DNA of 11,590 bases from assembly GCA_027415455.1 (NCBI GenBank), contig DAIBSV010000057.1, positions 1 to 11,590 on the forward strand, written 5' to 3'. Below, piece after piece: positions 1-6,106 of this stretch. The DNA is from Nitrospirota bacterium (lineage in GTDB: Bacteria > Nitrospirota_A > Leptospirillia > Leptospirillales > Leptospirillaceae). The translations under genes were made by a program, and so were the position numbers. The notes beneath the pieces were generated by a model. That model made no database searches and was not told the origin of the DNA. It saw nothing but the letters and a program-made list of their open reading frames with translations. Position 1 is the first letter of the stretch; each line of letters opens with the position of its first letter.

Positions 1-1199
1 GAAGGGGCGGGGGGGGCCTCAGGAGACTCCGGAGAGGGGGGGCGCCGGGGAGAAGGTTCCGGCTGTGAGAGAAGTCGGGCCAGGAGATCGGGGAGGGGAA
101 GGACCTCCCTCAGATGACAGATCCGTGCGAGGAGAAGCTCAAAGGTGATGGCGGGTTGCGGGGATCGCCTCAGGTCGTCCTCTCCCCGGACAAGGACGGA
201 AAGTACCTGTTCCAGGAAAAAGGCATTGGAGCGGGGGAGGGCGGCGATCCGGGCCGCCGACTCTGGGGTCCATCCATAGCGGGGACCATCGAGCGGGGCC
301 TCTTCGAGAAGACTGTGGAGGATGTCCCGGAACAGTCTGGAGAGATTGCGCACCTGTGCCCGTGGGTCGATGCCGGCTTCGAGGACGGTTCTGGCCGTTC
401 GGAGGGTTGCCGCCAGATCTCCGGACAGTAGGGATGAGAGCAGCGCCTCTTCAAGCGCCTGATCGGTGACGCCGAGCAGTTCGGCCACCCCGGAAGGGGT
501 CATCTCCGTTCCGCCGAGCCGGAGGATCTGGTCGAGGAGAGAGAGCGCATCCCGCAGGCTCCCTTCCGCAGACCGTGCCACCATGGCCACCACGGACGGG
601 TCGAGAGACAGCCCCTCCTTCCCGGCGATCAGGGCCAGGCGCCCGGAGATTTCCGGAAGGGTCAGAAGTCGGAAGCGAAAGTGCTGGCAGCGGGAAAGGA
701 CTGTGTCCGGTATCTTGTGGGCCTCGGTTGTGGCGAGAATGAAGACCACATGGGGGGGAGGCTCCTCGAGGGTCTTCAAGAGGGCGTTAAAGGCGGAGGT
801 CGAGAGCATGTGGACCTCGTCGATGATGATGATCCGGGCCCTTCCGGCCAGAGGACTGTAACGAAGTCCTTCGCGAATCGTCCGGACGTCTTCGACGCTT
901 GTGTGGGAGGCACCGTCCATTTCAAGAACGTCGGGAGACCGGCCTTCGGCGATCTCGATGCAGGAGGAACAGGCGAGGCAGGGTGTGGCGGTCGGTCCGG
1001 AGTCGCAGTTGATCGCCTTGGCAAGGATCCGGGCGACGGTCGTTTTTCCGACGCCTCGCTCTCCGGAAAAAAGATAGGCCTGGGTCAGAGATCCCGAAGC
1101 GAAGCCCTGGGAGAGGGCCTTGACAACGGCGTCCTGGCCGACGAGGTCGGAAAAGGTCTGGGGGCGATAGATACGGGCCAGGGATTTGAACTGGGACAT
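1..1199 (-). CDS. dnaX: DNA polymerase III subunit gamma/tau, 5' part (runs off left edge)
   Basis: Encodes the clamp-loader ATPase subunit that loads the beta sliding clamp and ties the replisome together. The reading frame starts at ATG 1199, preceded by GGAG five bases upstream, and stays open to position 1 (399 complete codons). The protein opens MSQFKSLARIYRPQTFSDLVGQ, typical of DnaX. It has a Walker A motif GERGVGKT (residues 46-53), a zinc-binding module with Cys65, Cys74, Cys77 and Cys80, Walker B IIIIDEVH (123-130), sensor 1 ATTEAHKIP and an SRC motif (169-171) with the arginine finger. The last visible part is proline-rich (after about residue 380), as expected for the linker after domain III. 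Any programmed frameshift producing gamma would lie outside the window. It sits 61 bases downstream of the SRP RNA gene and is probably transcribed with it. Identification is secure. Confidence 0.97.
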   Translation of the reverse strand, partial: MSQFKSLARIYRPQTFSDLVGQDAVVKALSQGFASGSLTQAYLFSGERGVGKTTVARILAKAINCDSGPTATPCLACSSCIEIAEGRSPDVLEMDGASHTSVEDVRTIREGLRYSPLAGRARIIIIDEVHMLSTSAFNALLKTLEEPPPHVVFILATTEAHKIPDTVLSRCQHFRFRLLTLPEISGRLALIAGKEGLSLDPSVVAMVARSAEGSLRDALSLLDQILRLGGTEMTPSGVAELLGVTDQALEEALLSSLLSGDLAATLRTARTVLEAGIDPRAQVRNLSRLFRDILHSLLEEAPLDGPRYGWTPESAARIAALPRSNAFFLEQVLSVLVRGEDDLRRSPQPAITFELLLARICHLREVLPLPDLLARLLSQPEPSPRRPPSPESPEAPPAP

Positions 1200-1260
1200 G
1201 GGAGCTCCATGCAGAAGGCATTGGCAAAAGATGCAGGAGGCTTCGGGAAAGAAGACCGAA

Positions 1261-1364
1261 GGGACCCCAGGGGAATCCGGGGCACACGCGATGCACCGCT
1301 ACCGTTGCTTCCTTCCGGACCTGGCGGGGTTTACGGGATCTCGTTGCCCGGAGCCTGGGGGCCC
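1261..1364 (-). ncRNA. ffs: Signal recognition particle 4.5S RNA (small bacterial type)
   Basis: Read on the minus strand, the segment contains the near-invariant SRP domain IV core AGGTCCGGAAGGAAGCA, the binding site for Ffh. The two ends pair: GGGCCCCCAGG at the 5' end against CCTGGGGTCCC at the 3' end, 10 of 11 positions, and the stem continues inward with TCCGGG against CCCGGA. At about 104 nt this is the short hairpin form without an Alu domain. The RNA targets ribosomes making membrane proteins to the inner membrane with Ffh and FtsY. It lies between tRNA-Ser(GGA) and dnaX. The exact ends are taken from the terminal helix and may be off by a few bases. Confidence 0.95.
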
Positions 1365-1390
1365 ATCGGTCCGCTCTCGCGAATGCGCCT

Positions 1391-1396
1391 TGTCAA
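1391..1396 (-). promoter_or_regulatory. Possible -35 element for the SRP RNA gene
   Basis: A perfect TTGACA on the minus strand directly follows the tRNA-Ser(GGA) 3' end, and its end lies about 26 bases before the first G of the SRP RNA. That distance is close to the expected -35 placement. No good -10 hexamer is visible (the region is GC-rich, GGACCGAT), so the RNA may instead come from processing of a tRNA-SRP RNA-dnaX transcript. Confidence 0.35.
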
Positions 1397-1397
1397 A

Positions 1398-1490
1398 TGG
1401 CGGAGAGAGGGGGATTCGAACCCCCGAGGCACTTCTTAGGCACCTACACGATTTCCAGTCGTGCTCCTTCGGCCGCTCGGACATCTCTCC
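1398..1490 (-). tRNA. tRNA-Ser, anticodon GGA
   Basis: A 93-nt class II tRNA with encoded CCA. The acceptor stem GGAGAGA (1490-1484) pairs with TCTCTCC (1408-1402). The anticodon stem CACGA/TCGTG encloses loop CTGGAAA with anticodon GGA (complement at 1454-1456). A long variable arm follows, then the T-arm with GGTTCGAATCC. It reads UCC and UCU codons. Confidence 0.97.
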
Positions 1491-1522
1491 ACTCGAGGCG
1501 ATCAAATGCAGAACATCCGATA

Positions 1523-1551
1523 ATCATACCGTCAGGGACGATGGAAAACAA
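1523..1551 (-). promoter_or_regulatory. Promoter of tRNA-Ser(GGA)
   Basis: On the minus strand TTGTTT (1551-1546) is followed after 17 bases by TATGAT (1528-1523), a good sigma-70 arrangement. The predicted start is about 25 bases before the tRNA 5' end. Confidence 0.55.
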
Positions 1552-1553
1552 GG

Positions 1554-1617
1554 GGCCCGGAAAGATGGCCAGAATGGAAAATAGAAGATGAGAAACGGGA
1601 TGGATGGCTTCCGGGCC
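1554..1617. repeat. 9-bp inverted repeat in the gap downstream of the tusB-like gene
   Basis: GGCCCGGAA at 1554-1562 is the exact reverse complement of TTCCGGGCC at 1609-1617, separated by 46 bases. It lies between the end of the sulfur-relay genes and the tRNA-Ser(GGA) promoter. In minus-strand RNA the closing arm is followed by CCTTGTTTT, so it could end or process the operon transcript, but the loop is long for an intrinsic terminator. Confidence 0.4.
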
Positions 1618-1627
1618 GGTCCATGGA

Positions 1628-1879
1628 TCAGGGAAGAACGAGGACGCGGTCATTGTCGTGGATCAGGCCAAGGAGACCCTTCGCATCGATTGGAAAGACC
1701 CCCGGGCTGGAGCCGGACAGCGAAAAGGTCCGGTCCGGAAGAACCAATGGAGGTGACATTGGGTCGGAAAGGCTGGTCTTCTCCAGGTAGACGAGGGTGG
1801 ACCCGGGACATTCCTCTTCGAGCGAGCCTATGACTTCCCGGAGCCGGGCATCCGGATTCTGTCGGGTAAGGATGAGCAT
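1628..1879 (-). CDS. TusB/DsrH-like sulfur-relay protein (weak match)
   Basis: An 83-residue protein starting at ATG 1879, with AGGACGG five bases upstream of the start; the preceding gene ends at 1890. A longer reading of the frame to 1921 is possible but would overlap the upstream gene and has no better start signal. It begins MLILTRQNP and ends GLLGLIHDNDRVLVLP, which fits the DsrH/TusB pattern (a short alpha/beta protein beginning ML, ending with an ITY-or-similar strand). The call rests mainly on position as third gene after tusD- and tusC-like genes. The only cysteine is Cys24; the DsrH cysteine is usually near residue 20, so equivalence is uncertain. In E. coli TusBCD passes sulfur to TusE for 2-thiouridine at tRNA wobble positions; the role here is not proven. 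Confidence 0.6.
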   Translation of the reverse strand: MLILTRQNPDARLREVIGSLEEECPGSTLVYLEKTSLSDPMSPPLVLPDRTFSLSGSSPGVFPIDAKGLLGLIHDNDRVLVLP

Positions 1880-1889
1880 GTGGTCCGTC

Positions 1890-2240
1890 CTAAAAGAAGA
1901 TCGTATGATCGAACCCTGCAATCAGCCGTCCGAGATCCTTCGGGGGCAGGGGCTTCCCGCGGAGAGACTGGGAGGGGGGTGTCGGGAAGGGTTCGTAAAG
2001 GATTTCCGTTGCCATGTCGAAAAACATTCCGAGAAAGCGGTGGAGAACCTCTCCGTCCTCAAGGTCGAGAAGATCGTCCGGAGAGGAAAGAAGGAGCGCG
2101 TGGGCCTCCCGGAAAAGGTAGACGCTGACGGGTATTTCACCTGCGATGAGGCCGAGCGCCGACCGTATGGCTTCGGCAGGGCGAGGATCAATGGCCGGGT
2201 CGGCCTTGATCATGAGCAGGGTCCTGTGTGAAGAAGCCAC
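1890..2240 (-). CDS. TusC/DsrF-like sulfur-relay protein
   Basis: A 116-residue protein. I place the start at GTG 2240 because AAAGGA lies five bases upstream; an in-frame TTG at 2258 would overlap the previous gene's stop. It begins with the beta strand RTLLMIK, followed by a helix PAEAIRSALGLI and a strand VSVYLF, the DsrE/F Rossmann-like layout. It has no cysteine, as expected for DsrF/TusC, which is structural rather than catalytic. The usual DsrF central part is only weakly recognisable and the C-terminus (LIAGFDHTIFF) matches the family's last strand. It is part of the four-gene operon with the MscS channel gene. Confidence 0.65.
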   Translation of the reverse strand: MASSHRTLLMIKADPAIDPRPAEAIRSALGLIAGEIPVSVYLFREAHALLLSSPDDLLDLEDGEVLHRFLGMFFDMATEILYEPFPTPPSQSLRGKPLPPKDLGRLIAGFDHTIFF

Positions 2241-2250
2241 GGAAATCCTT

Positions 2251-2568
2251 TCAGGCAAAGGACAGGAAGCGATCGCACCCCTCGATGATCTGGGTCAGCA
2301 CCACGAGTCCGCAGAAGGTCGTCTTCCCGGGGTCCGGAATTTTACGATTTTGGGCCGCGTAGGCGCAGGTATACACTGACGCCCCCCGGTCGACCAGCTC
2401 ATGAACCCAGGGTTGTGCCAGAAAGCGGGCGCCTTCGTCGAGAAGGTAAAGGTAGACTTCATCGCCAGAAGCGATGGCCGCGTCGGTGATCATGCGAACG
2501 GTCTCGCCGTCATGTCTGTCGGGGTGGGTTGAGAGAAGGATTCCAATTTTCATAGGCACCATTATCAT
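2251..2568 (-). CDS. TusD/DsrE-like sulfur-relay protein
   Basis: A 105-residue DsrE-family protein. Its ATG at 2568 overlaps the TGA of the upstream channel gene (ATGA), so translation is probably coupled; a second ATG at 2553 (MKIGILLST) matches the family's usual first residues and could be the true start. The sequence has the first strand KIGILLST, a helix, strand DEVYLYLLDEGA, and YTCAYAAQNR with Cys68 at the position of the active-site cysteine of TusD (persulfide carrier). The end, GLVVLTQIIEGCDRFLSF, resembles the TusD C-terminal helix and last strand. The gene order D-C-B equals that of E. coli tusDCB. No tusA, tusE or dsrC is in the window, so the sulfur donor and acceptor are unknown. 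Confidence 0.75.
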   Translation of the reverse strand: MIMVPMKIGILLSTHPDRHDGETVRMITDAAIASGDEVYLYLLDEGARFLAQPWVHELVDRGASVYTCAYAAQNRKIPDPGKTTFCGLVVLTQIIEGCDRFLSFA

Positions 2569-3491
2569 CCCGCAAGGCTTCCCGGCGCAAGAGGAGAAGC
2601 ATTTCGGTCATGAGGTTCCGGTCCGTTTCCCTTCGGGAAGATCACGACATTGTGCGGATAGGGAAGATCGATTCCCGCCGCCTGGAACTCTCTCGCGATC
2701 TTGAAGTTCAAGTCAGAGAGGGTGGTGTGGCGAAGGGTGACATCGTTGATCCAGTAAACGAGTTCGAGGTTGAAGGATGAGGCGCCAAATTCGGTGAACC
2801 AGACTGCGGGCGCAGGGTCCGGAAGGATGTCGGGATGGTTCAGGGCCAACCTTCGGAGAATGTCGACCGCCTTGTCGAGGAGTGAGGGATCCATCCCGAT
2901 TCCGACCTTCAGATGCATGCGGGTCTTGGGATCCCTGTGGCTCCAATTGATGACCTTGTTGGCGATCAGATGCGCGTTGGGAATGATGATGGCGATGTTG
3001 TCGCGGCTCATGACGGTCGTTGATCGCCCCTTGATCTCGACGACGGTTCCGAGAACCCCGTCTATCTCGATCAAGTCCCCGATTTGAATGGATTTCTCAA
3101 GGAGGATGACCACGAGCCCGATCATGTTTGCGGCGAGATTCTGAAGGCCGATGCCGATCCCGATGCCCAGGACCCCGAGGGTTCCTCCAAGAAACGAAAG
3201 ACGGACGCCCAGATTGTCCAGGGCAATGACGATGAAAAGGGCGAAAACAAGATTGGCGGCGAAGGTCGACAAAAGACCCATCATGTGGCGCGTCTGGGGG
3301 GAGGATTGGGTCTGGGCCCTGGCGGTCAGGGTCCTTTTGAGGAAGAGGCGAAGAAAAAAGCCCAGAAGGACGATGAAGGAAAAATCGATCAGGCCGGCAA
3401 TGGTGACCGGCGTTTTTCCCAGATGAAATAGAACGAGGTCCCAGCTGGACCTGTCGCGTGGGCTGGAATGTCTGGCCAGTGAGCTGACCAC
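2565..3491 (-). CDS. MscS-family mechanosensitive ion channel
   Basis: A 308-residue inner-membrane protein. Three hydrophobic segments lie at about residues 30-52, 74-92 and 98-132; the last is glycine/alanine-rich (LGGTLGVLGIGIGIGLQNLAANMIG) and is the pore-lining TM3 typical of MscS, continuing into LEKSIQIGD. The beta domain contains GRSTTVMSRDNIAIIIPN and KVINWS, also family signatures, followed by an alpha/beta cytoplasmic domain to about residue 285. MscS channels release solutes under hypo-osmotic shock. The start is uncertain: GTG 3491 is the first usual start codon, but its GGAG touches it, whereas a perfect AAGGAGG (3519-3513) lies six bases before an in-frame ATT (3506-3504). The stop overlaps the start of the tusD-like gene. 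Confidence 0.92.
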   Translation of the reverse strand: MVSSLARHSSPRDRSSWDLVLFHLGKTPVTIAGLIDFSFIVLLGFFLRLFLKRTLTARAQTQSSPQTRHMMGLLSTFAANLVFALFIVIALDNLGVRLSFLGGTLGVLGIGIGIGLQNLAANMIGLVVILLEKSIQIGDLIEIDGVLGTVVEIKGRSTTVMSRDNIAIIIPNAHLIANKVINWSHRDPKTRMHLKVGIGMDPSLLDKAVDILRRLALNHPDILPDPAPAVWFTEFGASSFNLELVYWINDVTLRHTTLSDLNFKIAREFQAAGIDLPYPHNVVIFPKGNGPEPHDRNASPLAPGSLAG

Positions 3492-3503
3492 TCCGAGGGA
3501 GAA

Positions 3504-3519
3504 AATGGGAGTCCTCCTT
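3504..3519 (-). promoter_or_regulatory. Strong Shine-Dalgarno in front of an in-frame ATT codon
   Basis: AAGGAGG (3519-3513) is followed by ACTCCC and then ATT (3506-3504), in frame with the channel gene and adding five codons before the GTG at 3491. No ATG, GTG or TTG lies at a usable distance from this Shine-Dalgarno in that frame. AUU starts are known (infC), so it may be the real initiation site. Confidence 0.5.
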
Positions 3520-3574
3520 GTGTGAAGGGGTTTTCCGGGGAGACAGGAAGGCCTCCAGGTCAGCCTTCTGTATG

Positions 3575-3603
3575 ATTATCCTGATTCGGGGTCCTCTGGT
3601 CCA
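3575..3603 (-). promoter_or_regulatory. Promoter of the mscS-tusDCB operon
   Basis: On the minus strand TGGACC (3603-3598) is followed after 17 bases by GATAAT (3580-3575), five of six matches to TATAAT. The predicted leader of about 60 bases contains a 6-bp hairpin, GAAGGC/GCCTTC, at 3568-3547. Confidence 0.45.
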
Positions 3604-3616
3604 GACTCAGGTCGGC

Positions 3617-3647
3617 TTGGGAGGTGTGATCATCGTCATCTTATGAT
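3617..3647 (+). promoter_or_regulatory. Possible promoter of the GGDEF gene
   Basis: TATGAT at 3642-3647 is a good -10 hexamer. The best -35, TTGGGA at 3617-3622, is 19 bases away, so spacing is loose. It lies back to back with the mscS promoter. Confidence 0.3.
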
Positions 3648-3664
3648 AGAATTCATCCGCAATT

Positions 3665-3685
3665 GTCTAAAATGAATCTTTAGAC
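3665..3685 (+). repeat. 7-bp inverted repeat in the leader of the GGDEF gene
   Basis: GTCTAAA (3665-3671) and TTTAGAC (3679-3685) are perfect reverse complements around a 7-base spacer, ending 23 bases before the start codon. It is downstream of the presumed -10, so it could be an operator or an RNA hairpin near the ribosome binding site. Confidence 0.45.
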
Positions 3686-3708
3686 CGGAATCCGGGATAG
3701 GAGCGTCC

Positions 3709-4767
3709 ATGCTTCGTTATCCAGAGAGCAAGATATCCAGCGCTGAAATCTTCCGCCTCGTTCTTCAACGGATGACGGAACTCGGATTTTCCTTCACTCC
3801 GATCCATTACGCCGTTGTTTACGAGTATGTCTCAGGCATCAACCCGGGGCTGTCGGAAGCCCTCGACTCTCTTGTCAAATCCGGAAATCCCCTCTCAGAC
3901 AAGGATGTGGAAAGCATTTTTCTCAGATTCGTGGCTCCGGAATACATCCTCCCCCTGAACGACCATCGGGACTCTCTCACAAAGGAAATCCAGGAGCTGC
4001 TCGAAAAGATATCCCGGTCGACCTTGTCAACCACCCATGAGGCCGAACGCGTTCAGAAGGGAATGGAATCCTATGGCGCTTCACTTGAGGAAAAAGGCAT
4101 GGACAAGTCCACGCTCGAGTCGCTCGTCGAAGCCGTCCTCAAGGACACTCTTTCCATCAAGGAAAGTTCAGCCAGTCTGAGCTACGACCTCTCGGAAAGC
4201 CAGAAGAAAATCGATCTGCTGCAACGGGAGCTTCGGACAGCCCGGGCGGAGGCATTGATCGATCCTTTGACCGCGCTGTTAAACCGAAGAGGGCTCAAGG
4301 CGAGCATGGAGGAGCTTTTGTCGGGGTCCCTCCATCTTGGACGGGAGATGGCGGTTTTAATGCTCGACATCGATCACTTCAAGGCAATCAACGATACGCA
4401 TGGACATATGGTCGGAGACAAGGCGATTGTGGCTGTTTCGCGTATCCTCAAGATGTGTGTCAGGAATCCGGGAGATCTGACGGCGCGTGTCGGAGGGGAG
4501 GAGTTCGCACTGATCCTTCCCGGCGCATCCGAGAAGGAAGGATATGGGATGGCGGAGAAAATTCGCAAGTCCATCGAAAAGATCGAGATAACGAATGTGA
4601 CAAAGCGTCAGAAGATCGGAGTCATGACCATCTCGATCGGTGTTGACGCCGCTCCTTTTGGCCCCGACTGGGAGGCAATGATGGAGCGGGCGGACAAGGC
4701 CCTCTATTTGTCAAAGGAGGCTGGAAGAAACAGGACGACGGTCTTTGGTAAGGGAGCCATGGTCTGA
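3709..4767 (+). CDS. GGDEF-domain diguanylate cyclase
   Basis: A 352-residue cytoplasmic protein with no membrane segment, starting at ATG 3709 with AGGAG five bases upstream. The C-terminal GGDEF domain covers about 182-346: DPLTALLNRRGL (185-196), LDIDHFKAINDTHGHMVGD (219-237) and the active-site loop GGEEF (262-266), all residues needed to make cyclic di-GMP from two GTP. The inhibitory I-site is not canonical: the RxxD position five residues before GGEEF reads NPGD, with an arginine one residue earlier. The N-terminal 170 residues begin with a segment FTPIHYAVVYEYVSGINPGLSEAL, a pattern seen in many soluble diguanylate cyclases without a named sensor domain, then a charged, coiled-coil-like helical stretch (about 85-180) that probably mediates dimerisation. 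It is monocistronic. What it senses is unknown. Confidence 0.93.
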   Translation: MLRYPESKISSAEIFRLVLQRMTELGFSFTPIHYAVVYEYVSGINPGLSEALDSLVKSGNPLSDKDVESIFLRFVAPEYILPLNDHRDSLTKEIQELLEKISRSTLSTTHEAERVQKGMESYGASLEEKGMDKSTLESLVEAVLKDTLSIKESSASLSYDLSESQKKIDLLQRELRTARAEALIDPLTALLNRRGLKASMEELLSGSLHLGREMAVLMLDIDHFKAINDTHGHMVGDKAIVAVSRILKMCVRNPGDLTARVGGEEFALILPGASEKEGYGMAEKIRKSIEKIEITNVTKRQKIGVMTISIGVDAAPFGPDWEAMMERADKALYLSKEAGRNRTTVFGKGAMV

Positions 4768-4847
4768 TCTGTCCGGTATCGCAATGAGTGCCGACACATC
4801 CTTTGAGCTTTGAGACGAGGTTGAAAAAGGGGAAAATCTATCATGAA

Positions 4848-4940
4848 TGGCGGAGAGGCAGGGATTTGAACCCTGGGTAGGACTTTTGGTCCTACATCCG
4901 CTTAGCAGGCGGACGCCTTCGACCACTCGGCCACCTCTCC
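4848..4940 (-). tRNA. tRNA-Ser, anticodon GCT
   Basis: A 93-nt class II tRNA with encoded CCA. Acceptor GGAGAGG (4940-4934) pairs with CCTCTCC (4858-4852). Stem TCCGC/GCGGA encloses loop CTGCTAA with anticodon GCT (complement at 4904-4906). The variable arm GTAGGACCAAAAGTCCTAC forms a stem. It reads AGC and AGU codons. Confidence 0.97.
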
Positions 4941-4982
4941 AGGGGAAATTATCGGGTGTCTGTCGCCCGGGTCAGACGAAGA

Positions 4983-5012
4983 AGAATACCCCAATTCGGG
5001 ATCGGGATTCAA
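4983..5012 (-). promoter_or_regulatory. Promoter of tRNA-Ser(GCT)
   Basis: TTGAAT (5012-5007) is followed after 18 bases by TATTCT (4988-4983) on the minus strand, about 43 bases before the tRNA 5' end. A small hairpin CGGGTG/CGCCCG lies in between (4953-4969). Confidence 0.5.
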
Positions 5013-5041
5013 CTTTGATGGCATTGACACCTTCCGGACAA

Positions 5042-5063
5042 ATCCCGCTAAGAGTATCGGGAT
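5042..5063 (-). terminator. Weak hairpin after tRNA-Ser(TGA)
   Basis: ATCCCG and CGGGAT (5063-5058 and 5047-5042) pair across a 10-base loop directly at the tRNA 3' end, followed by TTTG. The T-run is short, so it may only stabilise or delimit the tRNA precursor. Confidence 0.3.
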
Positions 5064-5148
5064 GGCGGAGGGGGTAGGATTCGAACCCACGGAGCTTTCG
5101 CTCTACGGTTTTCAAGACCGCCGCCTTCGGCCGCTCGGCCACCCCTCC
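5063..5148 (-). tRNA. tRNA-Ser, anticodon TGA
   Basis: An 86-nt class II tRNA with encoded CCA. Acceptor GGAGGGG (5148-5142) pairs with CCCCTCC (5073-5067). The anticodon loop is CTTGAAA with anticodon TGA (complement at 5112-5114). The variable arm is GAGC-GAAA-GCTC and the T-arm contains GGTTCGAATCC. It reads UCA and UCG (and perhaps UCU). Its 5' half overlaps the end of the TPR reading frame, on the same strand. Confidence 0.97.
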
Positions 5149-6032
5149 GACTCTGGAAATTTTAAGATATCCATGAAAAAAAGACAAACCTCAATGAAGA
5201 ACAGAGGGAGCCCGGACAGGAGATGGGGAGAGCTGTTGGGAGCTGTTGACGAGGGGGGCCCAGGAGTGGGGGTGAGGAGCGGGTTGAACCCACTTGACGG
5301 AGATTTCTGGGATTTGTGTGGAGCCATTTCATGTTTGATGAAGGTGATCGATCGACGGATGCCTTCGTCCTTCGGGTCGAGTTTACGGGCCGACTCCTCC
5401 ATCAGAAGCGCCTCCTGAAGATAGCCTTCATGGGCTAAGGCCAGCCCCAGGATCATGCGCGCTCCCGCATCGGAGGGACTGAGATCGATTGCTTTTTCCT
5501 CGGCAAATCGGGCATCCTTCCATTGTCCCAGGGACGCGTAGGCCCATCCGGCCGCCTTCCATGCAGGCTCTCTCTTCGGATCTTTCTGGATGACAGCGTT
5601 TTCTTCCTCCAGTTCTCGCCTGAAATGGCCCGTGTTTCCTTCCGCGATACCAAGGCTGATTCGTGCGGTCAGGTTATCGGGGTCGAGAGTCAGGGCTCTC
5701 CGTTCCATCTCAATGGCTTTTCTGTTAAGTCCGCTTTTTCCGTAGGCCATGCCTGCCAGAGTGAAAACGATCGTGTAGTCCGGAAAGAGCTTGAAAAGGG
5801 GGGTGAGGATGGTCAGCGCCTTTTTCGGATGGTCGGACAGAATCTGTTGCGCGGCCTCCTGAACTTCCTTGCGCAAGAGGGGGGGGTAAGTCGGGTCGTT
5901 CAGGGGAAGGGCGAAAAGGGGTTCGCTCGTGGTTGTTAAACTGCTGAAAACCAAAAGGAATAAAGCGAGCCTGCGGACTAAGTGCCCCCAATCTTCCTTT
6001 TCATGGATAATGGGTCTTTCAGAAATTGTCAT
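5112..6032 (-). CDS. Exported TPR-repeat protein of unknown role
   Basis: A 306-residue protein beginning at ATG 6032 (GGAG two bases upstream, tighter than usual). Residues 19-41 form a signal peptide: basic RR, hydrophobic LALFLLVFSS, possible cleavage after EPLFA. Four tetratricopeptide repeats follow with exact 34-residue spacing, their ends marked by prolines 84, 118, 152, 186 and 220 (for example PDNLTARISLGIAEGNTG). TPR arrays bind partner proteins; no catalytic motif is present, so a scaffold or assembly role in the periplasm is inferred. The C-terminal 70 residues are proline/serine-rich and low in pattern; the last eleven are encoded by the tRNA-Ser(TGA) gene and the stop codon is the tRNA anticodon. 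This tail is likely a chance extension, possibly after loss of an earlier stop. Confidence 0.82.
   Translation of the reverse strand: MTISERPIIHEKEDWGHLVRRLALFLLVFSSLTTTSEPLFALPLNDPTYPPLLRKEVQEAAQQILSDHPKKALTILTPLFKLFPDYTIVFTLAGMAYGKSGLNRKAIEMERRALTLDPDNLTARISLGIAEGNTGHFRRELEEENAVIQKDPKREPAWKAAGWAYASLGQWKDARFAEEKAIDLSPSDAGARMILGLALAHEGYLQEALLMEESARKLDPKDEGIRRSITFIKHEMAPHKSQKSPSSGFNPLLTPTPGPPSSTAPNSSPHLLSGLPLFFIEVCLFFMDILKFPESEGWPSGRRRRS
5159..5187 (-). promoter_or_regulatory. Promoter of tRNA-Ser(TGA), inside the TPR gene
   Basis: TTGTCT (5187-5182) is followed after 17 bases by TAAAAT (5164-5159). The predicted start is about four bases before the tRNA 5' end. The promoter lies in the last codons of the TPR reading frame. 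Confidence 0.6.
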
Positions 6033-6106
6033 GTCTCCAATTATGGGAAGAGTTTCTTAAAACGGCAAGTGTCAATCTTCAGTTTGGGTGAAGGGAGCCT
6101 GTGCAC

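Noticed and set aside
681..1439. 252-codon open frame on the plus strand
   Set aside because: It lies across dnaX, the SRP RNA and part of a tRNA on the other strand; its residue makeup (glycine and aspartate rich, no motif) is that of a shadow frame.
1880..1921. Longer start for the tusB-like gene at 1921
   Set aside because: Would overlap the preceding gene by more than 30 bases and has no ribosome binding site; ATG 1879 has AGGACGG.
4776..4803. Hairpin between the GGDEF gene and tRNA-Ser(GCT)
   Set aside because: TGTC/GACA stem has a bulge and no T-run on either side, too weak for a terminator call.
6070..6075. TTGACA on the minus strand upstream of the TPR gene
   Set aside because: No -10 hexamer at 16-19 bases; nearest (CATAAT) is 24 bases away.
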